A model generated the notes under the pieces. It was not told the DNA's origin. It was given only the letters and a program-made list of their open reading frames with translations, and made no database searches. Below, piece after piece: positions 42,070 through 49,932 of a DNA stretch of 64,000 nucleotides. Each line of letters opens with the position of its first letter. Positions within the stretch are counted from its first letter, which is position 1. Source of the DNA: an uncultured Lachnospiraceae bacterium (GTDB lineage: Bacteria; Bacillota; Clostridia; Lachnospirales; Lachnospiraceae); contig USGM01000004.1 in NCBI GenBank assembly GCA_900554205.1, forward strand, positions 9,375-73,374. Direction: 5' to 3'. A program made the translations under genes and the position numbers.

Positions 42070-44049
42070 ATGGGAAAGATAGTATTAGAAAAAGACCGTC
42101 TGATCTTTCGGAGAAGGGACGAACTGGTGGTAATCGAAGCACACGGAAAAAATTGTCTTCGCTGCCGCATGACGAGAAACAACAATGTTTCGGAGGAAAA
42201 CTGGACCCTGCTCCCGCCGGCAACAGAAAGTAATTGCAAAACAGAGGGGGATGAAAAGATTGCTATCATCACCAATGGCGATCTGAAAGCGGAGATTGAA
42301 GCGGGATTCCCTTGGTATGGGGGCGTTATTCGGTTCTACAGAAAAGATAAGTTGATTCTGCAAAGAAAACAGGAGGGCGACTATGTAAATAACTATGTGC
42401 ATACCGAAGGGGATAATTACACGGTGAAAGTTATTTTTGAGGCAAACGAGGGGGAACATTTTTATGGACTTGGACAGGAGACAGAAGACGCCTTCGACCG
42501 TAAGGGAAGCACCTGCAATCTTGTGCATTATAATACCAAATCCACGTTGCCGTTTTTATATTCATCTCTAGGCTACGGATTTTTATGGAACAATCCGGCG
42601 CCGGGACGCTGTGAAACCACAAATAATCATACACTGTGGTGCAGTGATAGTACCTATCAAGCGGATTTTTTGGTTTTTACCGGAGATACTCCGGCAGAGG
42701 TAATGAAACTTTATGCCGACTTAACCGGCTATGCACCTAAGTTTCCAGTATGGGCGGCGGGGTTTTGGCAATGTAAACTACGCTATGAAAGCCAGGAGGA
42801 ATTGCTTTCAGTTGCCAGAGAATATAAACGTCGTGGAATTCCAATTGATGCCATTGTGATTGACTATTTCCATTGGACTGAGCAGGGCGAGTGGAGGTTC
42901 GATCCGAAATACTGGCCGAATCCGAAGTCTATGTGCGAGGAATTAGAGGAATTGGGTATCAAACCAATTGTTTCCATCTGGCCGACTATTAATCCGAACA
43001 GTGAAAACTACATGGAAATGAACGAGGAGAACATGCTGGTGCGTACAGAGAACGGTCAGTTTGGTACGTTTAACTTCTATGGGCAGCAAACCTTTATTGA
43101 TACCATGAATCCAAATACAAGGAGCTTTGTCTGGAACAAAATAAAAAAGAATTACTATGATTATGGTATCAGAAATTTCTGGTTGGATGAAGCGGAGCCG
43201 GAGGTTCATCCACAGCAGTTCGGTCATTTGCATTTCTATTTGGGTAATGGTGCGCAGACTGCACTGTTATATCCGTATTATTATGTGAAAATGTTGTATG
43301 ACGGCTTACGGGAAATGGGAGAAACCGAAATTATTTCTCTTACAAGAGCGGCTTATCCGGGAAGCCAGAAGTATGGTGCGGCAGTTTGGAACGGAGATAT
43401 TGTATCGGATTTTCGGGCACTCCGGCAAAGTGTGACCAGCGGTTTGTCCATGGGAATGTGCGGCATTCCGTGGTGGAATAGTGACATTGGTGGTTTCTTA
43501 AACGGGGATACGGAAAGCGAAGAGTTTAGGGAACTTCTGGTGCGCTGGTTCCAGTTTGGATTGTTTTCACCAATTATGCGACTACATGGTTCCAGAAGAA
43601 GGACTCCAAATCAGCCGGAGCCAAATCCGGGTATTATTGAGCGTAGTGGTGGTCCGAATGAAATATGGTGCTTTGGTGATGAAAATTATGTCACTATTAA
43701 GAAACTTATTGAAACCAGAGAAAGATTAAAGCCGTATGTTGTGATGCATATGGACGTGGCAAGTAAAACCGGCTCTCCGCTGATGCGACCGATGTTTTAT
43801 GACTTCCACACAGACCCTGTCTGTTACACGTTGGAGGATCAGTATATGTTCGGCGAGGATATATTATTTGCGCCGATTATGGAGCAGGGGCAGACAGAAC
43901 GGAGGGTGTATTTGCCCAAAGGAGACTGGATTCTGACCAAGGACAAACAAGAATATGCCGGTGGGCAGTGGGTAGTTGTCCGGGCAGAGTTAAACGAGTA
44001 CATTGCTTTTGTGAAAAAGGATAGCGATGTGATTGAGGCATTTGAGTAA
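42070..44049 (+). CDS. Glycoside hydrolase family 31 (alpha-glucosidase or alpha-xylosidase)
   Basis: 659 residues, cytoplasmic (no signal). After an N-terminal beta-sandwich the barrel contains FWQCKLRYESQEELLSVARE, IVIDYFHWTEQGEWRFDPKY, and the nucleophile segment FWLDEAEPEV (Asp at about residue 375), which in this WxDxxE form is commonest in alpha-xylosidases. Later NSDIGGF and the end MRLHGSRRRTPNQPEP fit the family. The start at 42070 has GTGAGG 9 bases upstream. No transporter lies beside it. Confidence 0.93.
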   Translation: MGKIVLEKDRLIFRRRDELVVIEAHGKNCLRCRMTRNNNVSEENWTLLPPATESNCKTEGDEKIAIITNGDLKAEIEAGFPWYGGVIRFYRKDKLILQRKQEGDYVNNYVHTEGDNYTVKVIFEANEGEHFYGLGQETEDAFDRKGSTCNLVHYNTKSTLPFLYSSLGYGFLWNNPAPGRCETTNNHTLWCSDSTYQADFLVFTGDTPAEVMKLYADLTGYAPKFPVWAAGFWQCKLRYESQEELLSVAREYKRRGIPIDAIVIDYFHWTEQGEWRFDPKYWPNPKSMCEELEELGIKPIVSIWPTINPNSENYMEMNEENMLVRTENGQFGTFNFYGQQTFIDTMNPNTRSFVWNKIKKNYYDYGIRNFWLDEAEPEVHPQQFGHLHFYLGNGAQTALLYPYYYVKMLYDGLREMGETEIISLTRAAYPGSQKYGAAVWNGDIVSDFRALRQSVTSGLSMGMCGIPWWNSDIGGFLNGDTESEEFRELLVRWFQFGLFSPIMRLHGSRRRTPNQPEPNPGIIERSGGPNEIWCFGDENYVTIKKLIETRERLKPYVVMHMDVASKTGSPLMRPMFYDFHTDPVCYTLEDQYMFGEDILFAPIMEQGQTERRVYLPKGDWILTKDKQEYAGGQWVVVRAELNEYIAFVKKDSDVIEAFE

Positions 44050-44065
44050 ATTAGCTTGTATGTCA

Positions 44066-44106
44066 GAGACCTAAAAATGGGTTATTCATTTTTAGGTCTC
44101 GATTTT
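44066..44106 (+). terminator. Terminator after the GH31 gene
   Basis: GAGACCTAAAAATG pairs perfectly with CATTTTTAGGTCTC (14 bp, 7-base loop), followed by GATTTTCTTT. Confidence 0.9.
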
Positions 44107-44181
44107 CTTTACCATTGAATTTTTGGCAGAAAGATATGATATACTTGGTTTAATCAGTTGAACGAAAGCGAGGATATGGTA

Positions 44182-44823
44182 ATGGATATATTAGAGATTA
44201 TGAGGAAGCGACACAGTGTGAGACAGTACAAAAATCAGGCTATTGAACCGCCTAAGAGAGAGGAAATTAACTTATTGATAAAAGCAGTCAATGCTGAGAG
44301 CAAAATGTCTATACAGGCTTTCTATGATGAACCCGAATGCTTCGATTCCTTTATGGCTCACTATGGAAAATTTGAAAATGTAAAGAATTATATTGCTATT
44401 GTCGGAAATAAGAATGAACAGGAAAAAGCCGGATATTATGGCGAGAAGATTGTTCTGAAATGTCAGGAACTTGGACTTAATACCTGCTGGGTAGCAATGA
44501 CTCATGGTAAATCTAAAGCGGAAATAAAAAAAGGACAGAAGCTGCTCATTATTATTTCGCTGGGATATGGGAAAACACAGGGAGTTCCACATAAAAGTAA
44601 GAGTATTTCAGAGCTTTCACGGACAGACGAGGTTGCAGAATGGTTTGAAACAGGTATGGAAGCGGTAAAGCTTGCACCAACAGCAGTAAATCAGCAGAAG
44701 TTTCTTTTTGAACTGAAAAATGGAATTGTAACGGCAAAAAATCTTGGAGGTTTTTATTCTAAGATTGATCTTGGAATCGTAAAATATCACTTTGAGGCAG
44801 TAACAGGACATGAGGTGAAATAA
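44182..44823 (+). CDS. Nitroreductase-family flavoprotein
   Basis: 213 residues. MDILEIMRKRHSVRQYKNQA is the usual FMN-binding start with the RHSVRQY motif; LNTCWVAMTHGKSKAEI and LAPTAVNQQKFLFEL are also family parts. It probably reduces quinones, nitro compounds or flavins with NAD(P)H. The start at 44182 has AGGA 7 bases before it; TTG at 44158 and ATG at 44176 are less good. A regulator gene overlaps its stop by one base. Confidence 0.85.
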   Translation: MDILEIMRKRHSVRQYKNQAIEPPKREEINLLIKAVNAESKMSIQAFYDEPECFDSFMAHYGKFENVKNYIAIVGNKNEQEKAGYYGEKIVLKCQELGLNTCWVAMTHGKSKAEIKKGQKLLIIISLGYGKTQGVPHKSKSISELSRTDEVAEWFETGMEAVKLAPTAVNQQKFLFELKNGIVTAKNLGGFYSKIDLGIVKYHFEAVTGHEVK

Positions 44824-45062
44824 TGCATACAAAGGAAGATATAGACAACCTGGCGGCAAATTTTGGAAAATGTCAAAAAATTCTGCTGGCTCTGGGAGAT
44901 GAAAACCGACAGCATATGATTTTGGAAATGATGAAAATGGGAGACTGCAACGGAGTTCGGGTTAATGAGATCACAGAGAAAACTCATTTATCCAGACCAG
45001 CAGTATCCCATCTGAATTACCGGACAGAAGCCAGAATGTCTAGGAGTATTTTGCGCTCATAG
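44823..45062 (+). pseudogene. ArsR-family regulator, cut short
   Basis: The first 62 residues are a good ArsR N-terminus: KCQKILLALGDENRQHMILE, then VNEITEKTHLSRPAVSHL. The normal HHLKILKDAG that should follow is replaced by NYRTEARMSRSILRS and a stop, so the recognition helix is barely complete and the wing is missing. The break is near 45,015, about 130 bp before the repeat at 45143. It overlaps the nitroreductase stop by one base and probably once regulated it. From its end to 45,281 no gene is seen, only the repeat. Confidence 0.75.
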
Positions 45063-45142
45063 CCGTTAAAATACGCGACAATTTCAAGCTTAAAAGGCTA
45101 AATACTGAAAGCTAGTCGTTTCATCTTCCACGGGAAGCTGCG

Positions 45143-45161
45143 GGGGAATAGGCGGTTTTGA
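45143..45161 (+). repeat. Second copy of the 19-bp repeat
   Basis: Identical to 37324-37342. It is preceded by CATCTTCCACGGGAAG, which resembles CATCTTCCGTGGGAAG after the tRNA (36108-36123); 14 of those 16 bases agree. Confidence 0.7.
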
Positions 45162-45281
45162 AGGCTGGAAAATTAGATTGCGCATGTTCAGAAGAATGAT
45201 ATAATGGTAGAAAATAAACTTGAATTTGCATTGGAGATTATAGCGAAATTTGAAACTTTACGCTGATGGGAGGTTTATTGT

Positions 45282-45584
45282 ATGCTTGAAGAAATATCAT
45301 TCCCTGAACATGAATATATGTCGATTCAAAATTATCTAAATAAACTGGGGTATTGTTATACCACGAGGGTGTACAAAGAAATCGGGAAATATAAAGTTGG
45401 GGAATTATATGTTGCTCCATGGGGGGATGTGTTGAAAATTGACGAAGTTAAAACATACTGGAAGGTATCGGATCGTCCTTTCTACGACGAAATGAGTGAT
45501 GACGAAAAAATAGAAATTTGCAAATATTCCGAAGATATAGGCTTGCCATATGAGTTTATAAAATTTTCTAAAAGCACAGTATGA
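45282..45584 (+). CDS. Small protein with ASCH-like pattern, unknown function
   Basis: 100 residues. YCYTTRVYKEIGKYKVGELY followed by APWGDVLKIDEVKTYW has the TR-x-KYxxGD-x-G layout of ASCH/PUA-like RNA-binding domains. The acidic C-terminal half (DEMSDDEKIEICKYSEDIG) fits that too. GGGAGG lies 8-9 bases before the ATG, and a TATAAT is near 45,200. The assignment is from pattern only. Confidence 0.55.
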   Translation: MLEEISFPEHEYMSIQNYLNKLGYCYTTRVYKEIGKYKVGELYVAPWGDVLKIDEVKTYWKVSDRPFYDEMSDDEKIEICKYSEDIGLPYEFIKFSKSTV

Positions 45585-45644
45585 TAGATAAGGCTTCGTC
45601 CCAAAGAATTGAGGGTTGGCATTTGAAAAGGAGTTGGCAGAGCA

Positions 45645-46082
45645 ATGGTGGAAGTGAATTTTTATGAAAAAGTTGAGGATTCGCTGTTAGAGTTTGCTGT
45701 AATAATTTCAAAATCAAAAGGGAAATGGGTATTTTGCAAGCATAGGGAACGTGATACATACGAAGTGCCCGGAGGTCACCGCGAACCGAATGAGACGATA
45801 CTGGAGACTGCTAAACGTGAACTTATGGAGGAAACCGGAGCAAGGGATTTTTCTATTAAGCCTATATGCGTCTATTCTGTAAAAGGGAAAACGCGTATCA
45901 ATAAGAATGCTTATGATGAAACCTATGGCATGCTCTACTTTGCAGAGATAACCTCATTTGGTGAAATTCACAGTGAAATAGAGAAAATTATTTTAAGCGA
46001 CGAGTTGGTTGAGAATTGGACGTATCCGTTGATTCAGCCCAAATTGATTGAGGAAGCAAGGAAAAGAGGATTTGTATGTTAA
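45645..46082 (+). CDS. Nudix hydrolase
   Basis: 145 residues. The Nudix box GGHREPNETILETAKRELME continues EETGA, matching the Gx5Ex7REUxEExGU pattern. It should cleave a nucleoside diphosphate linked to some group; specificity cannot be read from the sequence. It is followed at once by a broken acetyltransferase fragment. Confidence 0.9.
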   Translation: MVEVNFYEKVEDSLLEFAVIISKSKGKWVFCKHRERDTYEVPGGHREPNETILETAKRELMEETGARDFSIKPICVYSVKGKTRINKNAYDETYGMLYFAEITSFGEIHSEIEKIILSDELVENWTYPLIQPKLIEEARKRGFVC

Positions 46083-46083
46083 G

Positions 46084-46197
46084 CCTGAATGTCGTGGCAA
46101 AGGTTATGGTAAAGCAATTCTGAAAAAGCTGGCATCTATTGCTGTTGAGCGTGGCTGCGGCCGTTTGGAATGATGGTGTCTTGATTGGAACTGGCTT
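46084..46197 (+). pseudogene. Fragment of a GNAT acetyltransferase
   Basis: One frame reads PECRGKGYGKAILKKLASIA then VERGCGRLE, a TGA at 46171, then WCLDWNW. This is the acetyl-CoA loop (RGKGYGK) and following strand of a GNAT enzyme in which RLEWWCLDWN would be expected, so TGG has become TGA. Neither end of the gene is present. Confidence 0.8.
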
Positions 46198-46246
46198 CTA
46201 AGGGAAACGGTTAAGAGAAGATTTTTTATTAGAAACGGAGATGCGC

Positions 46247-47260
46247 ATGGAAAACATAGAGAAACTATGTCAAAGTTATCGCTTAGGTAAGGTGAAAAGT
46301 GAGCCGGAAATGATAACAGGGGGATTGATGCATAGGATGTACCATGTGAGTACAGATCAGGGCGAATATGCTGTTAAATTGCTAAATCCCGACATTATGA
46401 AAAGACCGGAAGCCTTACAAAATATGATTAACTCTGAAACCGTATCAAATGCTCTGAAGGATGTCGTTCCGCTAGTGGCAGCAAAATGCTTTGATGGAAA
46501 ATGTATCATTGAACTGGATGGCTCGTTTTATGTTATATTTGATTGGATAGAAGGGAAATCCAATTTTGTTCCAGACATTTTGGAACATCATTGCGCACAG
46601 GTCGGGCGGGTATTAGGCAAAATCCATACAGCAAATATAAAAGTGGATAGTATAGAAAAGAACCATGGCATTCGAGGGGAGTATGACTGGAAGATGCTTT
46701 TTGAAAAGGCAAAACAATGTAATGCCGAGTGCTGTTCCGTATTACAGGAGAATCTGGTGGATATTATGCGATGGGATAATCATGTGGTCAGCGCTTTGTC
46801 TGAAGTATCTCAAGATCAAGTAATCAGTCATAGAGATTTAGATCCTAAGAACATTATGTGGAAAAATGACGAGCTGTACATTATTGATTGGGAAGCAGCC
46901 GGATATGTAAATCCTTTTCAAGAATTGATAGAAGTGTTAAATTATTGGATTTCCGATGAAACAGGAAAGTACAATAAGGCGAAGTTTGATGCGTTGATGC
47001 AGGCATATACAGAGAATATGGACATCGGTAATGTGAATTGGGATGCCGTAATGGCCTGCAGCTTTGACGGAATGCTTGGATGGCTGGAATATAGCATAAA
47101 ACGGGCATTGGGCATGGAAGGTTCCGAAGCTAAAGACCGGCAGGAGGGAATGCAGCAGACAAAAGGGACTATTCTGGAATTAAAAAAATATGAAAATCAG
47201 ATTGAACAGCTTAAGGAATGGATGATGTGTTGCACTTTAGACATGAAAAGGAGAAAATAG
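46247..47260 (+). CDS. Aminoglycoside-phosphotransferase-family kinase
   Basis: 337 residues. The kinase-like fold has ITGGLMHRMYHVSTDQGEYA and VKLLNPDIM (ATP site), VISHRDLDPKNIMWKND (catalytic HxDxxxxN, Asp near residue 200) and LYIIDWEAAGYVNP (metal-binding D). Substrates of the family include antibiotics, choline, homoserine and sugars; none is indicated. The ATG at 46247 follows CGGAG by 6 bases. A short copy of its 5' end is found at 56743-56790. Confidence 0.85.
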   Translation: MENIEKLCQSYRLGKVKSEPEMITGGLMHRMYHVSTDQGEYAVKLLNPDIMKRPEALQNMINSETVSNALKDVVPLVAAKCFDGKCIIELDGSFYVIFDWIEGKSNFVPDILEHHCAQVGRVLGKIHTANIKVDSIEKNHGIRGEYDWKMLFEKAKQCNAECCSVLQENLVDIMRWDNHVVSALSEVSQDQVISHRDLDPKNIMWKNDELYIIDWEAAGYVNPFQELIEVLNYWISDETGKYNKAKFDALMQAYTENMDIGNVNWDAVMACSFDGMLGWLEYSIKRALGMEGSEAKDRQEGMQQTKGTILELKKYENQIEQLKEWMMCCTLDMKRRK

Positions 47261-47261
47261 T

Positions 47262-47717
47262 TTGAGCGAAGAAGCAAAAGAAGTGATTGCAGTAATTGCA
47301 GGGGTAGTTGTGCTGATTGCCGGTTACATAAAACTATTTTTTCCGGAGCATTCGCATAAAAATATGTTCATTAAGAAAGCAGAGGCGAAAGGACATTATA
47401 AAACAGCAACACTGATAGACAGCATCTGTATCTGCGGTAATCCGGAAGCAAAAAGCTCTTACAACAGGTATGATAGAATGAAATGTATCTATGAATATAG
47501 GGTGAATGGCGTTTCCTATAAAAAGAAATTGATATTTCGGTCGCAAGGTACAGTAAGCATACGCTATCCTTACGAAATCACTATTTATTACGACCCGAGG
47601 CATCCTTCAAGAGGTGTATGCAAGGAAGATGTTCGGCCGACAGCAGGGTGCCTTTTGACAATTATTTTTGCGGGAATTACGATTAAGGTGATTTATGAAT
47701 TATTGAATTTATTATAA
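47262..47717 (+). CDS. Two-helix membrane protein, DUF3592-like
   Basis: 151 residues. Transmembrane helices at about 8-26 and 128-148 flank a beta-rich extracytoplasmic part with IYEYRVNGVSYKKKLIF and ITIYYDPRHPSR, the layout of DUF3592 proteins. The start is TTG, 12 bases after AAAGGAG, and follows the preceding stop by one base. Function unknown. Confidence 0.65.
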   Translation: MSEEAKEVIAVIAGVVVLIAGYIKLFFPEHSHKNMFIKKAEAKGHYKTATLIDSICICGNPEAKSSYNRYDRMKCIYEYRVNGVSYKKKLIFRSQGTVSIRYPYEITIYYDPRHPSRGVCKEDVRPTAGCLLTIIFAGITIKVIYELLNLL

Positions 47718-47743
47718 GCTGGAATGCGGGGAGGTGACGAGAA

Positions 47744-47995
47744 ATGCTGAAAGTTAAGCTAACTATAACAGACAGTAAATGCAGATGCGGGTATTTCAAA
47801 AAAGGGCAGGAGTTTCTTGTTGAAGACTTATGTCCGCCACTTTGTCATGAACTGTGGAACAACATTTACCCATTTGTTTACGCATTGCAAAACGGGGCAT
47901 TGCTCGATTATGGATCAAATCGCGCGAAAATGTTCGATGCGAAATGTCCGGATGAGGGCAGAGTCGGCATTCATGGTGAAATTGTAGAAGAATGA
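47744..47995 (+). CDS. TIGR04076-family small protein
   Basis: 83 residues. Conserved cysteines in DSKCRCGYFKKGQEFLVED, PPLCHELWNNIYPFVYALQN and FDAKCPDEGRVG match the pattern of this family, as I recall it. Function is unknown; cysteine positions suggest metal or redox chemistry. GGGGAGGTGA precedes the ATG by about 9 bases. Confidence 0.75.
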   Translation: MLKVKLTITDSKCRCGYFKKGQEFLVEDLCPPLCHELWNNIYPFVYALQNGALLDYGSNRAKMFDAKCPDEGRVGIHGEIVEE

Positions 47996-48130
47996 TGACT
48001 TTCAGTTTAAGAGGTGGGGGACCTGAAAGCCCTTCGCACTATTTTCAGCGGGAAACGTCCTATTTCCACGCTTTCAAAATTGCAGTATAGTTGAGAAGTG
48101 ATAAAGCAAAAGGTTGAGAAAGGGACAATA

Positions 48131-48361
48131 ATGATTTTTCTGATAGAGGCAAATGAAAGATACATAGATGAATTAGAACAGTTTAGGAATGAGGTGCTGA
48201 TTCACGATGCCGATAACGAGGATCAATTCGCAGGTTGTATGGGGCTGGAAAATTGCAATACTGCAGAAGAAAGTCAAATGGTGGTGTCTTGGAGAACATA
48301 ATTGAAGTTGAAGGCCACGATATGAAAAGATACTGGATTGACACGAAAACTGACCATGAAT
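48131..48361 (+). pseudogene. GNAT acetyltransferase with the middle deleted
   Basis: The N-terminal part reads MIFLIEANERYIDELEQFRN then FAGCMGLENCNTAEE, typical of one GNAT group. A different frame then gives NGGVLENIIEVEGHDMKRYW and IDTKTDHE before a stop, the last strands of the same group (…KRYWI). Some 90-100 residues that include the acetyl-CoA loop are absent. The junction is near 48,275. Confidence 0.78.
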
Positions 48362-48466
48362 GATATTAGGTATTCCGTATCTGCTGTAATGTGCTGAAGG
48401 TGAAGAGGTTAATGTCACATACAGTAGAGGGAAGAGAAGTAAGGAAAAACCGGAGCGAATAGCGGT

Positions 48467-49168
48467 ATGGAACAACATATGAAAGTGAGCGATATGCCAG
48501 CCTTTTGTTCGGAAATCAATGGATGGCTGAGCGGGCGTTACGGTACGGAGCAGGGAAGGCAGATCTGGGAAGCGACCTGCAGGCAGTATGAAGAATATTT
48601 AAAAGAGTTACCGGACTATGGCGGAAGGAAGAACGGGCATGCACTGGCAGTTTACGGAGGGCTGCTTATCTTTTCCCTGTACCCACAGCTCCCGGATCAG
48701 CCGCCGATGGAAGAACTCCAGGATTTTGTAAGCCATATGTTTATGGGAGCTTTTGAGAAGCTTGGCAGGTTATTCGACTTGAATCGAAAACTTGACATGC
48801 GGCTGATTGATGCAGTTTTCAAAAAGTGCGGAGATAGGGACAGGAAACAGTACCAACAATATCCGGCAACGTTCTGCAATGTTTCAGAGCCTTACGACAG
48901 GGAAAACCGCGCTGCCAGATACCATTTTACCCAGTGTCCGAATGCGGAATTTGCGAAGAAACATCAGCTTATGCATGTGATTCCGTTATTATGCAATTCG
49001 GATTATTGGGGAATCAGCCGGATTCATGGAACACTGATCCGCTGCGGAACCTGCGGAAACTCCGATAAATGCGATTATTGTGTAGTCGGATCGGAAAGTC
49101 CGCTGGCGCAGAAGTATGAGATCGTGAAGGACGAAGGCGGATTTCTGGTGAGCCGGGAGAAGGCGTAG
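48467..49168 (+). CDS. ATC hydrolase-like protein (L-2-amino-thiazoline-4-carboxylate hydrolase family)
   Basis: 233 residues. The C-terminal half has ARYHFTQCPNAEFAKKHQLM and HVIPLLCNSDYWGISRIHG, then a Cys-rich end (RCGTCGNSDKCDYCVVG) with four cysteines arranged C-x2-C-x5-C-x2-C. The first two segments fit the ATC hydrolase family; the Cys-rich tail looks like a metal site. The reaction is not certain in this organism. ATGs at 48467 and 48479 are both possible. Confidence 0.7.
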   Translation: MEQHMKVSDMPAFCSEINGWLSGRYGTEQGRQIWEATCRQYEEYLKELPDYGGRKNGHALAVYGGLLIFSLYPQLPDQPPMEELQDFVSHMFMGAFEKLGRLFDLNRKLDMRLIDAVFKKCGDRDRKQYQQYPATFCNVSEPYDRENRAARYHFTQCPNAEFAKKHQLMHVIPLLCNSDYWGISRIHGTLIRCGTCGNSDKCDYCVVGSESPLAQKYEIVKDEGGFLVSREKA

Positions 49169-49200
49169 TATTGACAGATCAACAGAAAAGAATTATGATG

Positions 49201-49230
49201 CCTATGAACAGATTAAAAAGCATTCATAGG
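49201..49230. promoter_or_regulatory. TetR operator, autoregulatory copy
   Basis: CCTATGAA and TTCATAGG are perfect inverted arms; the core is ATGAA-N14-TTCAT. It lies 8 bp before the TetR start codon. Confidence 0.7.
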
Positions 49231-49237
49231 TAGAATT

Positions 49238-49864
49238 ATGGCAAAGGCATTCACGGAGACAGAGAGAGAACAGATTCGGAGACAGCTGCAGGACGAGGGC
49301 CTGAAGCTGTTTCGGGAAAAGGGACTGAAAAAGGTATCGGTCCAGCAGCTGACGCAGGCGGTGGGAATCGCGCAGGGAGGCTTTTATTCCTTTTATGACA
49401 GCAAGGAGGCGCTGTTTCTCGACTGTGTGAACAGGCGGCTAGCCGAGAAGACGAAGACATTTCGTGAGATTCCGGCAGAGAGCTATGGGACGGAAATCGA
49501 AGATCCTCACCGTTTTCTGACAGAGCTTCTTTTCAAGACGGGAATGCACCTGAAGGATAATCTCGCGTTCAATAACCTGATTAGCGATTCTGTAAATATA
49601 TTGCTTGGGAATAACGATAATCTGGAGCAGAACAGCGTTCGGATCATTAAAAATATGCTGACGGAACTGATGGACTTCTGGGCGGCGCACGGACTTACGG
49701 TAGAGGTGGAGACCGGGGGACTTAGGGCTTTCATGAAGGCGGCAGCAATCCTGTTTATGAATGAAGAAATTATCGGGAAGAAGTATTTCCCGGAGATATA
49801 CAGAAACTTTGTGGAGGAAAACGTAAAGCGTTACTTTCAGGTAGCAGGTACTTACAAACCCTGA
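49238..49864 (+). CDS. TetR-family repressor
   Basis: 208 residues. The helix-turn-helix (about 10-58) reads LKLFREKGLKKVSVQQLTQA and VGIAQGGFYSFYDSKEALFL. The C-terminal part is the ligand and dimer domain. It should repress itself and the PEP-utilising enzyme gene downstream, because both have the same ATGAA-N14-TTCAT site. Its ligand is unknown. Confidence 0.9.
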   Translation: MAKAFTETEREQIRRQLQDEGLKLFREKGLKKVSVQQLTQAVGIAQGGFYSFYDSKEALFLDCVNRRLAEKTKTFREIPAESYGTEIEDPHRFLTELLFKTGMHLKDNLAFNNLISDSVNILLGNNDNLEQNSVRIIKNMLTELMDFWAAHGLTVEVETGGLRAFMKAAAILFMNEEIIGKKYFPEIYRNFVEENVKRYFQVAGTYKP

Positions 49865-49882
49865 TCGCGGTCAGGGTTTCTT
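49856..49882 (+). terminator. Terminator overlapping the TetR stop codon
   Basis: AAACCCTGA (holding the stop) pairs with TCAGGGTTT around TCGCGG, followed by CTTC. Confidence 0.7.
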
Positions 49883-49894
49883 CAAGAATAAGCA

Positions 49895-49921
49895 ATGAAT
49901 GGATTTCAAAACGTTCATAGG
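49895..49921. promoter_or_regulatory. TetR operator before the PEP-utilising enzyme gene
   Basis: ATGAA (49895-49899), 14 bp, TTCAT (49914-49918), with TTCATAGG matching the first operator at the right arm. The left arm is less perfect. It overlaps the ribosome-binding AGGAGG. Confidence 0.6.
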
Positions 49922-49932
49922 AGGAATTGGGT

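Noticed and set aside
46171..46173. TGA in the GNAT fragment as a selenocysteine codon
   Set aside because: The family has tryptophan here, no hairpin typical of selenocysteine insertion follows, and both ends of the gene are missing.
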